Below are positions 21,211-26,800 of a stretch of DNA of 40,201 nucleotides, piece by piece (position 1 is the first letter of the stretch; the number at the start of each line of letters is the position of its first letter). The notes under the pieces were generated by a model that saw only the letters and a list, made by a program, of their open reading frames with translations, was not told where the DNA came from and did no database searches. Source of the stretch: a virus; IMG/VR virus record IMGVR_UViG_3300009183_000015, positions 1 to 40,201 of that record; one strand, 5' to 3'. The position numbers and the translations under genes are program-made.

Positions 21211-21211
21211 A
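21185..21211. repeat. 27-bp direct repeat, copy 2, spanning a ribosome site and start codon
   Basis: Matches 21033-21059 with one mismatch. It again spans a KLKEKNT coding end, AAGGAG and the next ATG (21207). The two copies are 152 bp apart in the same phase relative to the genes. Confidence 0.9.
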
Positions 21212-21329
21212 TCAATGTAAACACCGCTGGATACTGACTCCATCACCACATCGCACTCAGTACCACTACCAATGCGCTAAGTGCAATGAAACGGCTTGGG
21301 CTACGTTGAAAGCAAAGAATGAGGCCTGA
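21207..21329 (+). CDS. 40-residue zinc-ribbon-like micro-protein
   Basis: ATG 21207 lies in an ATGA overlap, with AAGGAG upstream. The product has CKH at residues 4-6, RWIL, HYQCAKCNETAW at about 20-31. The C-x-H plus C-x2-C arrangement is a plausible single zinc site, and the YQCxxCxxxxW pattern is common in tiny phage proteins. It overlaps the next gene by 11 nt. Function unknown. Confidence 0.65.
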   Translation: MNQCKHRWILTPSPHRTQYHYQCAKCNETAWATLKAKNEA

Positions 21330-21510
21330 TAGTCCTTGCATAGCAGTCTGTACCACCTTGTATGACGAGGTGTGTAAGGGCTGTGGCAGAACCTACATGG
21401 AAGTTGCTTTGTGGAACGAGATGAGCCAGTACGACAAAGAGCAGATCTGGAAACGTATAGACAAAGAAGCAACAGCCTGGAGATACAACCGATACAAGGA
21501 CAGGACATGA
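21319..21510 (+). CDS. DUF1289 family Cys-rich protein
   Basis: A 63-residue protein that fits DUF1289: SPCIAVCTTL (C7, C11), VCKGCGRTYMEVALWNEMSQYDKEQIWKRI (C19, C22). The four Cys probably bind a metal or Fe-S cluster. Bacterial members are small and of unknown role. It overlaps the micro-protein upstream and joins RusA by ATGA (21507-21510). Together with the two preceding genes it makes three consecutive Cys-rich small proteins. Confidence 0.85.
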   Translation: MRPDSPCIAVCTTLYDEVCKGCGRTYMEVALWNEMSQYDKEQIWKRIDKEATAWRYNRYKDRT

Positions 21511-21935
21511 CGTTCCAAGTGATTTTTCAAGTTGATGGAACACCAGTACCCAAGGGTCGTCCAAGGTTTGCTAGACGAGGCAAGTTTGTCTCAACTTACA
21601 GTCCCAAGACCACTGTTGACTACGAAACCAAGGTTTCTGATGCTGCCAAACAAGCAATGGGGTCACAGAAGCCCTTAGAAGGCCCTGTAGTGGCCTGTAT
21701 CTACATTACCCTACCCATCCCAGCGTCATACAGCAAAAAGCGATTTAACGCCTGTTTATCAGGTGAAGAGCGTCCAACTAAAAGAAGTGACATTGATAAC
21801 TTCTGCAAAGCAATCTTTGACGGTATGAATGGGATTGTGTTTACTGATGACAGTCAGGTGGTGTCTCTACACGCAACAAAAGTTTATGGAAGTTTAGGCA
21901 TGGTTGAAGTGATGGTGCAGGAACATCTCCTATAG
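21507..21935 (+). CDS. rusA: RusA-type Holliday junction resolvase
   Basis: A 142-residue enzyme. ATG 21507 has AAGGACAGG upstream and an ATGA overlap. RusA signatures are visible: VDGTPVPKGRPRF near the N-terminus, and the catalytic acidic set D95, D97 in KRSDIDNFCKAIFDGMNG and D114/D115 in VFTDDSQVV. RusA cleaves four-way junctions symmetrically. The enzyme can resolve recombination intermediates made by the ERF annealing protein and debranch replicated DNA before packaging. It ends this run of overlapping genes; a 63-nt gap follows. Confidence 0.93.
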   Translation: MTFQVIFQVDGTPVPKGRPRFARRGKFVSTYSPKTTVDYETKVSDAAKQAMGSQKPLEGPVVACIYITLPIPASYSKKRFNACLSGEERPTKRSDIDNFCKAIFDGMNGIVFTDDSQVVSLHATKVYGSLGMVEVMVQEHLL

Positions 21936-21998
21936 GGTTTGTCCTAGTACCAATCAAGTTGATTGACAGGCAAAATCTGTTTTTCAATTGGAGAAAAC

Positions 21999-22475
21999 AT
22001 GAGGAAAAAAAGTAAATACAAACCCCGTCCTGTTCGGACAGACAACCTGAATTGGATTCTTGCTGGTATGAAAAAGGTAGGAACACTACCTACTGCTGGT
22101 ATAGCACTGAAGCTAAAGAACCATGAAGCCTTGGAATCTATTCTTAGAGGACAAGGAACAAAACATGATGTGGATGTGCTGATCAATGCTTTGAACATGG
22201 CAGAAGCTATGGTCCGTATCAGAGATGATTTAGGTGCTGATTGGGCAACAGAGATCAGAGCAGCCCAGGATGCTATTTACACAATGGCTAAACGTGGTGT
22301 TGAGAAAGGTAGTTTTGCCTTTACAGGACCAGAGATGACTGCTTTGAAGCTGGTGATGGATGTTCATGATGCCCAGCTAGACGACTGTACGGTCAAAGAG
22401 ATGGAAAGGGCTTTGTACATTGTTGCTGAAGAGATCCGTCTAAAGAAGTGCCGACCAATAGTGGAGATGGCGTGA
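21999..22475 (+). CDS. Conserved phage protein, unknown (KYKPRP family)
   Basis: A 158-residue protein. ATG 21999 follows GGAG by 7 nt. The pattern KYKPRPVRTDNLNWILAGM, LKLKNHEALESILRGQGTKHDVDVLINALNMAEAMVRI and FAFTGPEMTALKLVMDVHDAQLDDCTVKEME is one I recognise as a widespread, uncharacterised family near recombination or replication genes in phages of Proteobacteria. The protein is mainly helical. It overlaps the next gene by TGATG (22473-22477). Confidence 0.75.
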   Translation: MRKKSKYKPRPVRTDNLNWILAGMKKVGTLPTAGIALKLKNHEALESILRGQGTKHDVDVLINALNMAEAMVRIRDDLGADWATEIRAAQDAIYTMAKRGVEKGSFAFTGPEMTALKLVMDVHDAQLDDCTVKEMERALYIVAEEIRLKKCRPIVEMA

Positions 22476-22747
22476 TGGACGATCCATACCACTACGAAAA
22501 GCCAGAGTGGTTGGTACTCAAGCAAAGAGAACACAACCGCAAGTTAAGAGAAAAGCGACTTGGTAGGCCAATAGGCACTTGGGGTGGTAAACGTCAGGGT
22601 GCTGGATTAAAGAAAAAGACAGAAGAACCCAAATACACCAACCTTGTCGCATTAACTCTAAACAGTATCCAAAAGCAATTACTCATAGAAATGGGTAATG
22701 GGAATATAGATACTGGAGTACAGAATTTAATCAACGAACACATTTGA
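22475..22747 (+). CDS. Putative ribbon-helix-helix DNA-binding protein
   Basis: A 90-residue protein starting at ATG 22475. The basic N-terminal half contains RLGRPIGTWGGKRQGAGLKKK, similar to the GGxRxGAGRPKK stretch that often precedes RHH domains. The C-terminal 35 residues (LVALTLNSIQKQLLIEMGNGNIDTGVQNLINEHI) fit a beta strand followed by two helices with the N/D-T turn of RHH folds. It could be a transcription regulator of phage operons; its operators might be the AGGG/CCCT palindromes (speculative). Confidence 0.6.
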   Translation: MDDPYHYEKPEWLVLKQREHNRKLREKRLGRPIGTWGGKRQGAGLKKKTEEPKYTNLVALTLNSIQKQLLIEMGNGNIDTGVQNLINEHI

Positions 22748-22756
22748 AAGCAATGT

Positions 22757-22957
22757 ATGAAATGGAAAGCAAAAGTAGAAATTCCATTTACTGGTCAAGT
22801 CAGACATCGCAGAGTGTTTGCTTGGAAAAGAACAAAAGTTGGTGATTACATTGTCTGGCTTGAGTTTTATGGCATAGAGGAGAGATTTTTTATGTCTGTA
22901 ACTGGAAATGGATGGTGGACTCAATCAAAAAAGTACACCCTTGAATACATGTATTGA
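22757..22957 (+). CDS. 66-residue beta-rich protein, unknown
   Basis: ATG 22757 is preceded by the TTGAAAGCAATGT element also found, nearly identical, before 17939 and 27400. The product is aromatic and basic (KWKAKVEIPF, VFAWKRTKVGDYIVWLEFYGIEERF, GWWTQSKKYTLEYMY) and probably a small beta sheet. No motif was recognised. It is separated from the next gene by the hairpin region preceding HNH copy 2. Confidence 0.7.
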   Translation: MKWKAKVEIPFTGQVRHRRVFAWKRTKVGDYIVWLEFYGIEERFFMSVTGNGWWTQSKKYTLEYMY

Positions 22958-22986
22958 AAGAAAAAAATGGAACTGGTAAAATTGTG

Positions 22987-23040
22987 GCACTGACTACCTT
23001 TAGCGGGGGAAAAGGCGATTCGTTACCGCCCTGTCAGTGC
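22987..23040 (+). other. Hairpin upstream of HNH copy 2
   Basis: GCACTGAC (22987-22994) pairs exactly with GTCAGTGC (23033-23040). Inside, GGCG (23014-23017) pairs with CGCC (23027-23030) around a 9-nt loop. There is no T-run, so it is not a classic terminator. It arrives together with the HNH gene in the 119-base gap and could be part of the mobile unit or an mRNA-stability element. Confidence 0.5.
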
Positions 23041-23076
23041 TCTTCTGTAACGCTTCCACCAATAACGAGGTGCGAC

Positions 23077-23553
23077 ATGTTGACTTTTGAAAAAGTAAAT
23101 TCCGTCTTTGAATACAGGGATGGGTTGATATACAAAAAACTGAAATCTGGCGTTGTGTCAAGCAGATCATCTGGAACTGCCACTAGCAATGGATATGCAA
23201 AGGTGGGCATAGACGGTAAAAGTTATTTGGTTCATCGAGTCATCTATTTGATGCAACACAAATTTTTGCCAGATTTTATTGATCACATCGACAACAACCC
23301 ATTGAACAACAAAATTGAAAATTTGAGGGCTTGTTCAAGGGGGCAGAACAAGATGAATGCAAGAAAGCACAAATCAAATAGATCTGGGCATAAAGGCGTT
23401 TCATTTCATAAGAAGTCACAGAAGTGGATTGTTGAAGTTCAAGTAAACAAAGTAAGAAAGTACTTGGGAATTTATTCGGACTTTGATCTTGCTTGTCTTG
23501 TGTCCGATGAGGCAAGAAATTTATATCACAAGGAATTTTCAAATCATGATTGA
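23077..23553 (+). CDS. HNH homing endonuclease with AP2-type domain (copy 2)
   Basis: A 158-residue protein. ATG 23077 has GAGG 6 nt upstream. HNH core: HRVIYLMQHKFLPDFIDHIDNNPLNNKIENLRACSRGQN with D69-H70, N78, N82 and N91. An AP2-like domain spans residues about 104-152 (GHKGVSFHKKSQKWIVEVQV, KYLGIYSDFDLACLVSDEARNLYH). It shares the same domain plan as copy 1 but little sequence, so the two are not recent duplicates. It lies between two conserved genes and its stop overlaps the next ATG by 8 nt, a typical clean insertion at a gene boundary. Confidence 0.92.
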   Translation: MLTFEKVNSVFEYRDGLIYKKLKSGVVSSRSSGTATSNGYAKVGIDGKSYLVHRVIYLMQHKFLPDFIDHIDNNPLNNKIENLRACSRGQNKMNARKHKSNRSGHKGVSFHKKSQKWIVEVQVNKVRKYLGIYSDFDLACLVSDEARNLYHKEFSNHD

Positions 23554-23875
23554 GATAAACCCTGAGAAAGCCATTCGTTACATCCAAGAGCATGCAGAGA
23601 AATATGCAAAAGCAAAAGGTGATGTAGCGTACACAGAGAATTACCTGAAGGTGGTTAAGTCACAACAGATGAACAAGAGTGAATCTAGCTCTCTTGGTCA
23701 ACGAGAAGCAGATGCCTATGCAAGTGCTGAGTACAAAGAATCCATCACTGCCCATAAACAAGCCATTGAAGAAGAAGCGCACCTGAAGTGGATGCTGACA
23801 GCAGCACAGGCAAGGATAGAAGTGTGGAAGACACAGGAATACTCCAAACGCTCTGAGATGCGGAACTTGGGATGA
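23546..23875 (+). CDS. Conserved helical phage protein, unknown
   Basis: A 109-residue, mostly helical, charged protein. ATG 23546 follows AAGGA by about 11 nt and sits inside the HNH stop region. The pattern YAKAKGDVAYTENYLKVVKS, SLGQREADAYASAEYKESITAHKQAIEEEAHLKWMLTAAQARIEVWKT is one I recognise from many phages next to recombination genes; no function is established. It overlaps the Mom-like gene by ATGA (23872-23875). Confidence 0.75.
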   Translation: MIEINPEKAIRYIQEHAEKYAKAKGDVAYTENYLKVVKSQQMNKSESSSLGQREADAYASAEYKESITAHKQAIEEEAHLKWMLTAAQARIEVWKTQEYSKRSEMRNLG

Positions 23876-24537
23876 AAGTAATTCCAATTCAATCTTATGA
23901 GGTAGAGCCTTGGCTGTTGCACAAGCATTACGCCAAACGCATACCTTCAATTAGCTATGCTTTTGGATTGTTTGAAGACGGTAATTTGGTTGGTGTTTGC
24001 ACATATGGAACGCCATCATCAGCACCTTTGCGAGACGGCATAGCAGGTCCAGAAAATGCCAAATATGTGCTGGAATTAAATCGCTTGTGTGTGGACACAA
24101 AGATAAAAAACGCAGCTTCCATGCTGGTTGGCAGAAGCCTTCAAATGTTGCCAAAACCATCTATTGTCGTCAGCTATGCCGATACAGAACAAGAACATGT
24201 TGGATATGTCTATCAGGCTTGCAATTTCACTTACACAGGTTTAAGCGCCAAGCGTACCGATTGGAAGATTAAAGGAATGGAGCAATTACATGGGCAGACT
24301 ATTGCCGACATGAGTCGAGGTTGCGAAGGATCAAGAGCGGACTTCATGCGCAACAAATTTGGTGATGATTTTTATTTGGAAGATAGAGCCAGAAAGCATC
24401 GTTATATTTTTGTAACAGGCAAAAATAAACAATTAAAACAATTAATAAAATATAAACACGAGCCATATCCAAAAGGCGAAAGCAAAAAATACGATGCTGG
24501 CGGCAAAGTTGTAACTCAAGCACTTTTGTTTTTATGA
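23872..24537 (+). CDS. Mom-like DNA modification protein (GNAT fold)
   Basis: A 221-residue protein of the phage Mom-like type. Features are LHKHYAKRIPSISYAFGLFEDGNLVGVCTYG (residues 16-46), a GNAT-like central sheet, VLELNRLCVDTKIKNAASMLVGRSL with the acceptor-binding helix, and VVSYADTEQEHVGYVYQACNF. Mu Mom converts adenine in DNA to N6-methylcarbamoyl-adenine and protects against restriction. That this protein modifies DNA is inferred from family resemblance. It is held between conserved genes by ATGA overlaps on both sides, so it should be made early with replication genes, unlike Mu Mom, which is late. Confidence 0.75.
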   Translation: MKVIPIQSYEVEPWLLHKHYAKRIPSISYAFGLFEDGNLVGVCTYGTPSSAPLRDGIAGPENAKYVLELNRLCVDTKIKNAASMLVGRSLQMLPKPSIVVSYADTEQEHVGYVYQACNFTYTGLSAKRTDWKIKGMEQLHGQTIADMSRGCEGSRADFMRNKFGDDFYLEDRARKHRYIFVTGKNKQLKQLIKYKHEPYPKGESKKYDAGGKVVTQALLFL

Positions 24538-24800
24538 ACAACAAGCTGAATGCCAAAGAGAGGTTGCATCTGGCTAGGGTCAAGGAGCTACCCTGCTCTG
24601 TATGTGATGCACCTGGTCCAAGTGATGCACACCATGTAAAACAGGGTTTGCAGTACACTTGCATAGCATTGTGTAAAGATTGTCATCAAGGTAGTTTTCT
24701 TGGTTGGCATGGACAAAAAAGAGCATGGTCTATCCGTAAAATGGATGAAATCGATGCTTTAAATAAAACCATTGAAAGGTTGATCAATGAACTACGGTGA
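24534..24800 (+). CDS. Ref-like / HNH-type recombination nuclease, small
   Basis: An 88-residue protein. It has CSVCDAPGPSDAHHVKQG (C21, C24, H33-H34), IALCKDCHQGSFLGWHG (C47, C50, H51, H59), and a C-terminal helix. The paired CxxC motifs bind zinc, and HHV plus the later CH-x-H make a beta-beta-alpha metal nuclease centre as in P1 Ref and related phage nucleases. A role in recombination is inferred from the RecA-dependent Ref family; the short length lacks Ref's disordered N-terminus. It joins Mom-like by ATGA and overlaps the next gene by 14 nt. Confidence 0.75.
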   Translation: MNNKLNAKERLHLARVKELPCSVCDAPGPSDAHHVKQGLQYTCIALCKDCHQGSFLGWHGQKRAWSIRKMDEIDALNKTIERLINELR

Positions 24801-25143
24801 ATTCTTGTTGACGTTGATGCACTCATCGACCAACACACAGATCCTGCATCGCCAAACAAAGAGCTATGCAGAGCATGTTGCCTTGGGTGAGTTCTATGAA
24901 GCCATCATTCCCTTGGTAGACACTCTTACAGAGGCTATTCAGGGCTTAGAAGGCGAGATCATTGATTACCCTGTGGACTACTATGGCCCAGCAGCCAGTG
25001 GCCTTGAAGAGCTTGAACATCTAAAAGACTACGTTACTGAAGAGCGCAACAACCTGCCAGCCAACAGTGAGATCCAAAATATTGTTGACGAAATCGCTGA
25101 TTTGATTAACAGTACCCTGTACAAGTTGCGTTTCCTGAAGTGA
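24787..25143 (+). CDS. DUF5856-like helical protein (Dps/ferritin-like fold suspected)
   Basis: A 118-residue, four-helix-like protein. The pattern MHSSTNTQILHRQTKSYAEHVALGEFYEAIIPLVDTLTEAIQGLEGEI (residues 11-58) is that of a common phage family (DUF5856) reminiscent of Dps-like bundles. H21 and E35 occupy places where metal ligands sit in ferritin-like folds, but binding is unproven. It is the last gene of the rightward operon; a terminator follows 20 nt after the stop. Confidence 0.75.
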   Translation: MNYGEFLLTLMHSSTNTQILHRQTKSYAEHVALGEFYEAIIPLVDTLTEAIQGLEGEIIDYPVDYYGPAASGLEELEHLKDYVTEERNNLPANSEIQNIVDEIADLINSTLYKLRFLK

Positions 25144-25163
25144 GTTTCCTTGGGATGAGAACT

Positions 25164-25191
25164 TAGACCTCCGATTGGGGGTCTTTTTTTT
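25164..25191 (+). terminator. Intrinsic terminator of the rightward early operon
   Basis: GACCTCC (25167-25172 region) pairs with GGGGGTC (25177-25183 region) around GATT, including one G-U pair, and is followed by eight T (25184-25191). It lies 20 nt after the last gene's stop. Confidence 0.88.
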
Positions 25192-25254
25192 GGCAAAAAA
25201 CCTGTGGAAATTGACAAATAGCCTGGTCAACAAAAACAGAGGTCCAAAAAAATT

Positions 25255-25275
25255 GACCGGGGGGGGTCTTTTTAT
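25255..25275 (+). terminator. Second terminator-like hairpin
   Basis: GACC (25255-25258) pairs with GGTC (25265-25268) around a G-run, followed by TTTTTATTT. The stem is only four pairs. It may back up the terminator at 25164-25191. Confidence 0.4.
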
Positions 25276-25308
25276 TTCTACAGAAAGGCTCTGTGACAGG
25301 TCAGCGGA

Positions 25309-25346
25309 GGGCCATCAAGGGGGGTTCCGAGGGGGATGACTAGGGG
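25309..25346 (+). other. Canonical G-quadruplex motif
   Basis: Four G tracts (3, 6, 5 and 4 G at 25309, 25319, 25331 and 25343) are separated by loops of 7, 6 and 7 nt, which satisfies the G3+N1-7 rule on the plus strand. The last tract is part of the CTAGGGGTTTACCC motif. Confidence 0.6.
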
Positions 25347-25355
25347 TTTACCCCC
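25340..25355. promoter_or_regulatory. Operator-like motif, second copy of CTAGGGGTTTACCC
   Basis: The first 14 bases are identical to those at 16214-16227 in the divergent early control region. It is an AGGGG/CCCC imperfect palindrome in non-coding DNA. Confidence 0.45.
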
Positions 25356-25544
25356 ATAGATCGCATAGAATCGCCTACAATCGCACAATGCACATGCCCT
25401 TGCCATAGGTACTATGCACCCCGAATAACGCCTCAAAACGCCTTTAAATGGCCTTCTTGACGGTTTGCCAATGCATCCAGACGCTTACACCCCCACAGAT
25501 AACAGCCCACAAATGATAGTAAGCACTCACTAACTTAACAAACC

Positions 25545-25570
25545 CAAAAAAACCCGGAACGAATCCGGGA
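25545..25570 (-). terminator. Intrinsic terminator of the leftward accessory cluster
   Basis: On the minus strand CCCGGA (25569-25564) and TCCGGG (25558-25553) form a six-pair stem around TTCGT, followed by TTTTTTT. It lies 18 nt beyond the stop of the 58-residue gene and could also act weakly on the plus strand. Confidence 0.85.
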
Positions 25571-25587
25571 TTCTTTGAAATTGTCAG

Positions 25588-25764
25588 TTAGATACTGTCA
25601 ACAAGTACCCAAAAAAAGTCAGGCTTAACGCTTCGCCACTGTTTAGGGTTATCACATGAATGAACGATTAAGCCCAATTCATGTACGCCAGTGACTGTCC
25701 AGAGGGTCACATTGTCAATTGTGGTGATGACCCCTACTTGTCCAATTTGATTTTCTATGTGCAT
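25588..25764 (-). CDS. 58-residue small protein, last of the accessory cluster
   Basis: The product runs MHIENQIGQVGVITTIDNVTLW, then TGVHELGLIVHSCDNPKQWRS, then DFFWVLVDSI. Alternating hydrophobic residues suggest a small beta barrel-like protein. The ribosome site is weak (AAAGA 5 nt before the ATG). The gene ends just before a strong minus-strand terminator, supporting a leftward transcript. No family was recognised. Confidence 0.65.
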   Translation of the reverse strand: MHIENQIGQVGVITTIDNVTLWTVTGVHELGLIVHSCDNPKQWRSVKPDFFWVLVDSI

Positions 25765-25772
25765 ATGTTCTT

Positions 25773-25896
25773 TCAGTGTGTTGAACGGTAATAGCGCAAA
25801 CCGTCATAAGGGCAAACAATCCAGCGTTTGATTGATCCGTCAGGCTTTGTCTGACAATTCGTCAAAGGTGTAGATTGTGGTTTCTATTGTCCGCAT
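25773..25896 (-). pseudogene. Probable deletion/frameshift remnant of a small phage gene
   Basis: AAAGGGG precedes ATG 25896, and the first 18 codons read MRTIETTIYTFDELSDKA, then TGA (25842-25840). This N-terminus matches a common phage family that normally continues with KEKARxWYR for about 100 or more residues. Downstream, another frame is open and looks coding (PDGSIKRWIVCPYDGLRYYRS, stop 25775-25773). The simplest reading is that a deletion joined the front of one gene to the back of another out of frame. It could instead be an 18-residue peptide plus a separate short gene. Confidence 0.5.
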
Positions 25897-25907
25897 GATG
25901 TACCCCT

Positions 25908-26240
25908 TTAAAAAACAGCGTAAACAAAACCATCGGCGGTTTCGCCAACTAATGAGGTGTGATCGTTCAAGTAATCCCGAACGATTTCTTTGCATTGATC
26001 TTCATAATCATCATCTTCAGGATTCGCATCATTGAGGTCAATGGAGTAATTCCTGGCAATTCCTGACACTGATTCTTCGCAGTACTCGCAGCAAATAGCG
26101 ATTACATCCAGCACCATATCGCTGTCGATTTCTTCAAAATAATCAAAAAGAACCTCGTACCCTTGGCAGCTAAAGTTGTCCCGGTTATATGCAATAAATT
26201 GATTGCGAAATTCTGAGGCGTTATCGATTGAGATTTTCAT
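25908..26240 (-). CDS. Conserved acidic phage protein, unknown
   Basis: A 110-residue protein. ATG 26240 is preferred over the longer start at 26300, which runs through the 31-residue membrane gene. The pattern MKISIDNASEFRNQFIAYNRDNFSCQGYEVLFDYFEEIDSDMVLDVIAICCEYCEES is one I recognise as a widespread uncharacterised family in phages and plasmids; members often sit next to the family whose remnant follows here. The protein is rich in Asp/Glu (EDDDYEDQ) and Cys (four in the middle). A DNA-mimic or antirestriction-like role is speculative. Confidence 0.75.
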   Translation of the reverse strand: MKISIDNASEFRNQFIAYNRDNFSCQGYEVLFDYFEEIDSDMVLDVIAICCEYCEESVSGIARNYSIDLNDANPEDDDYEDQCKEIVRDYLNDHTSLVGETADGFVYAVF

Positions 26241-26256
26241 GATGTTTTCTTTCGGT

Positions 26257-26352
26257 TTAGTAAGTGAGGATGTCAAAGTAAGCCAGTGCAAAACCAGCAA
26301 AGATCAAGCCAAGAACAATGGCAAAAACAATGTCTGTAATGGTTTCTTTCAT
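26257..26352 (-). CDS. 31-residue single-span membrane micro-protein
   Basis: GGAG lies 7 nt before ATG 26352. The product is MKETITD followed by a hydrophobic helix (IVFAIVLGLIFAGFALAYF) and DILTY. It fits between the stop of the upstream gene (26355) and the next gene. The good ribosome site and clean membrane topology support it. It may act on the host envelope; nothing more can be said. Confidence 0.65.
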   Translation of the reverse strand: MKETITDIVFAIVLGLIFAGFALAYFDILTY

Positions 26353-26354
26353 GA

Positions 26355-26633
26355 TTAATCTCCAAGTTTGTGAGCGTCACGGGAGGGGATGAATTCGGTT
26401 GCTTTGCGGTCTGATGCTTCGGCATGAATAGCATCTTCAATAGCGTCTGTGATGTCTGTCAGATCATCATCTGTGAGCAATTCAAGAACGCTAACCCCGT
26501 CAAGCATTGCATCATTTAATTGGGTTTTGTAGATGCCTTCATCATCTGCCCAAGCACAAGCCTCAACCCACAAATGAGCACGTCTTATCTGATGCTCAAA
26601 CTCGATCTTGATATCTGGTGTTGTGTATCTCAT
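26355..26633 (-). CDS. Acidic helical protein, first gene of the accessory cluster
   Basis: A 92-residue protein starting at ATG 26633 with GAGGG about 6 nt upstream. It contains EFEHQIRRAHLWVEACAWADDEGIY and VLELLTDDDLTDITDAIEDAIHAEA and is strongly acidic and helical. It is the first gene after the operator/promoter region at 26678-26747. No family was recognised; highly acidic small early proteins in phages are often inhibitors of host enzymes, which is only a possibility. Confidence 0.72.
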   Translation of the reverse strand: MRYTTPDIKIEFEHQIRRAHLWVEACAWADDEGIYKTQLNDAMLDGVSVLELLTDDDLTDITDAIEDAIHAEASDRKATEFIPSRDAHKLGD

Positions 26634-26677
26634 GATGACCCTCTATAGGTTGGTTGGTGATGTGTCTATTGTGAGTG

Positions 26678-26710
26678 ATTTTATGCGATTGTGTACTAGG
26701 GAAAACCCTA
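26678..26710 (-). promoter_or_regulatory. Leftward promoter candidate overlapped by a palindromic operator
   Basis: On the minus strand TAAAAT (26683-26678) matches five of six bases of a -10 box and lies 45 bp upstream of ATG 26633. The -35 region at 17 bp falls in TTTTCC (3 of 6). The perfect palindromic arms of TAGGGAAAACCCTA (26697-26710) cover that -35 region, so a bound protein would block or assist RNA polymerase. Confidence 0.45.
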
Positions 26711-26733
26711 TGTTTGGTATCTTTAAACCCTAA

Positions 26734-26747
26734 TAGGGAATACCCTA
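26734..26747. promoter_or_regulatory. Second TAGGG-N4-CCCTA palindrome
   Basis: TAGGGAATACCCTA has the same arms and spacer length as the copy at 26697-26710, 37 bp away. A half-site CCCTA at 26728-26732 overlaps it. Tandem operators with this spacing suit cooperative repressor binding. Confidence 0.5.
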
Positions 26748-26751
26748 AGTC

Positions 26752-26800
26752 AATCAAGTTAAATCAAGTTATAGGTGCATTGTGGATAACTTGTGGACAA
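26752..26800. other. Replication-origin candidate: tandem 10-mers and two DnaA-box-like sites
   Basis: AATCAAGTTA is repeated perfectly in tandem (26752-26761, 26762-26771). TGTGGATAA (26781-26789) is the exact complement of the DnaA box TTATCCACA, and TGTGGACAA (26792-26800) is a near copy in the same orientation 11 bp away. Short AT-rich direct repeats beside DnaA boxes are typical of bacterial-type origins. Origin function is inferred. Confidence 0.45.

Larger units (their letters stand above)
25192..25544. other. Non-coding G-rich region between convergent operons
   Basis: No gene is supported here. From left to right it holds a TTTCCACA-like sequence on the minus strand (25204-25211), a second terminator-like hairpin (25255-25275), a G-quadruplex motif (25309-25346) overlapping the CTAGGGGTTTACCC motif, a cluster of ATCGC repeats (25361-25390) and AACGCCT repeats (25428-25447). 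The ATCGC and AACGCCT repeats could be iterons, but spacing is irregular. Confidence 0.5.
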
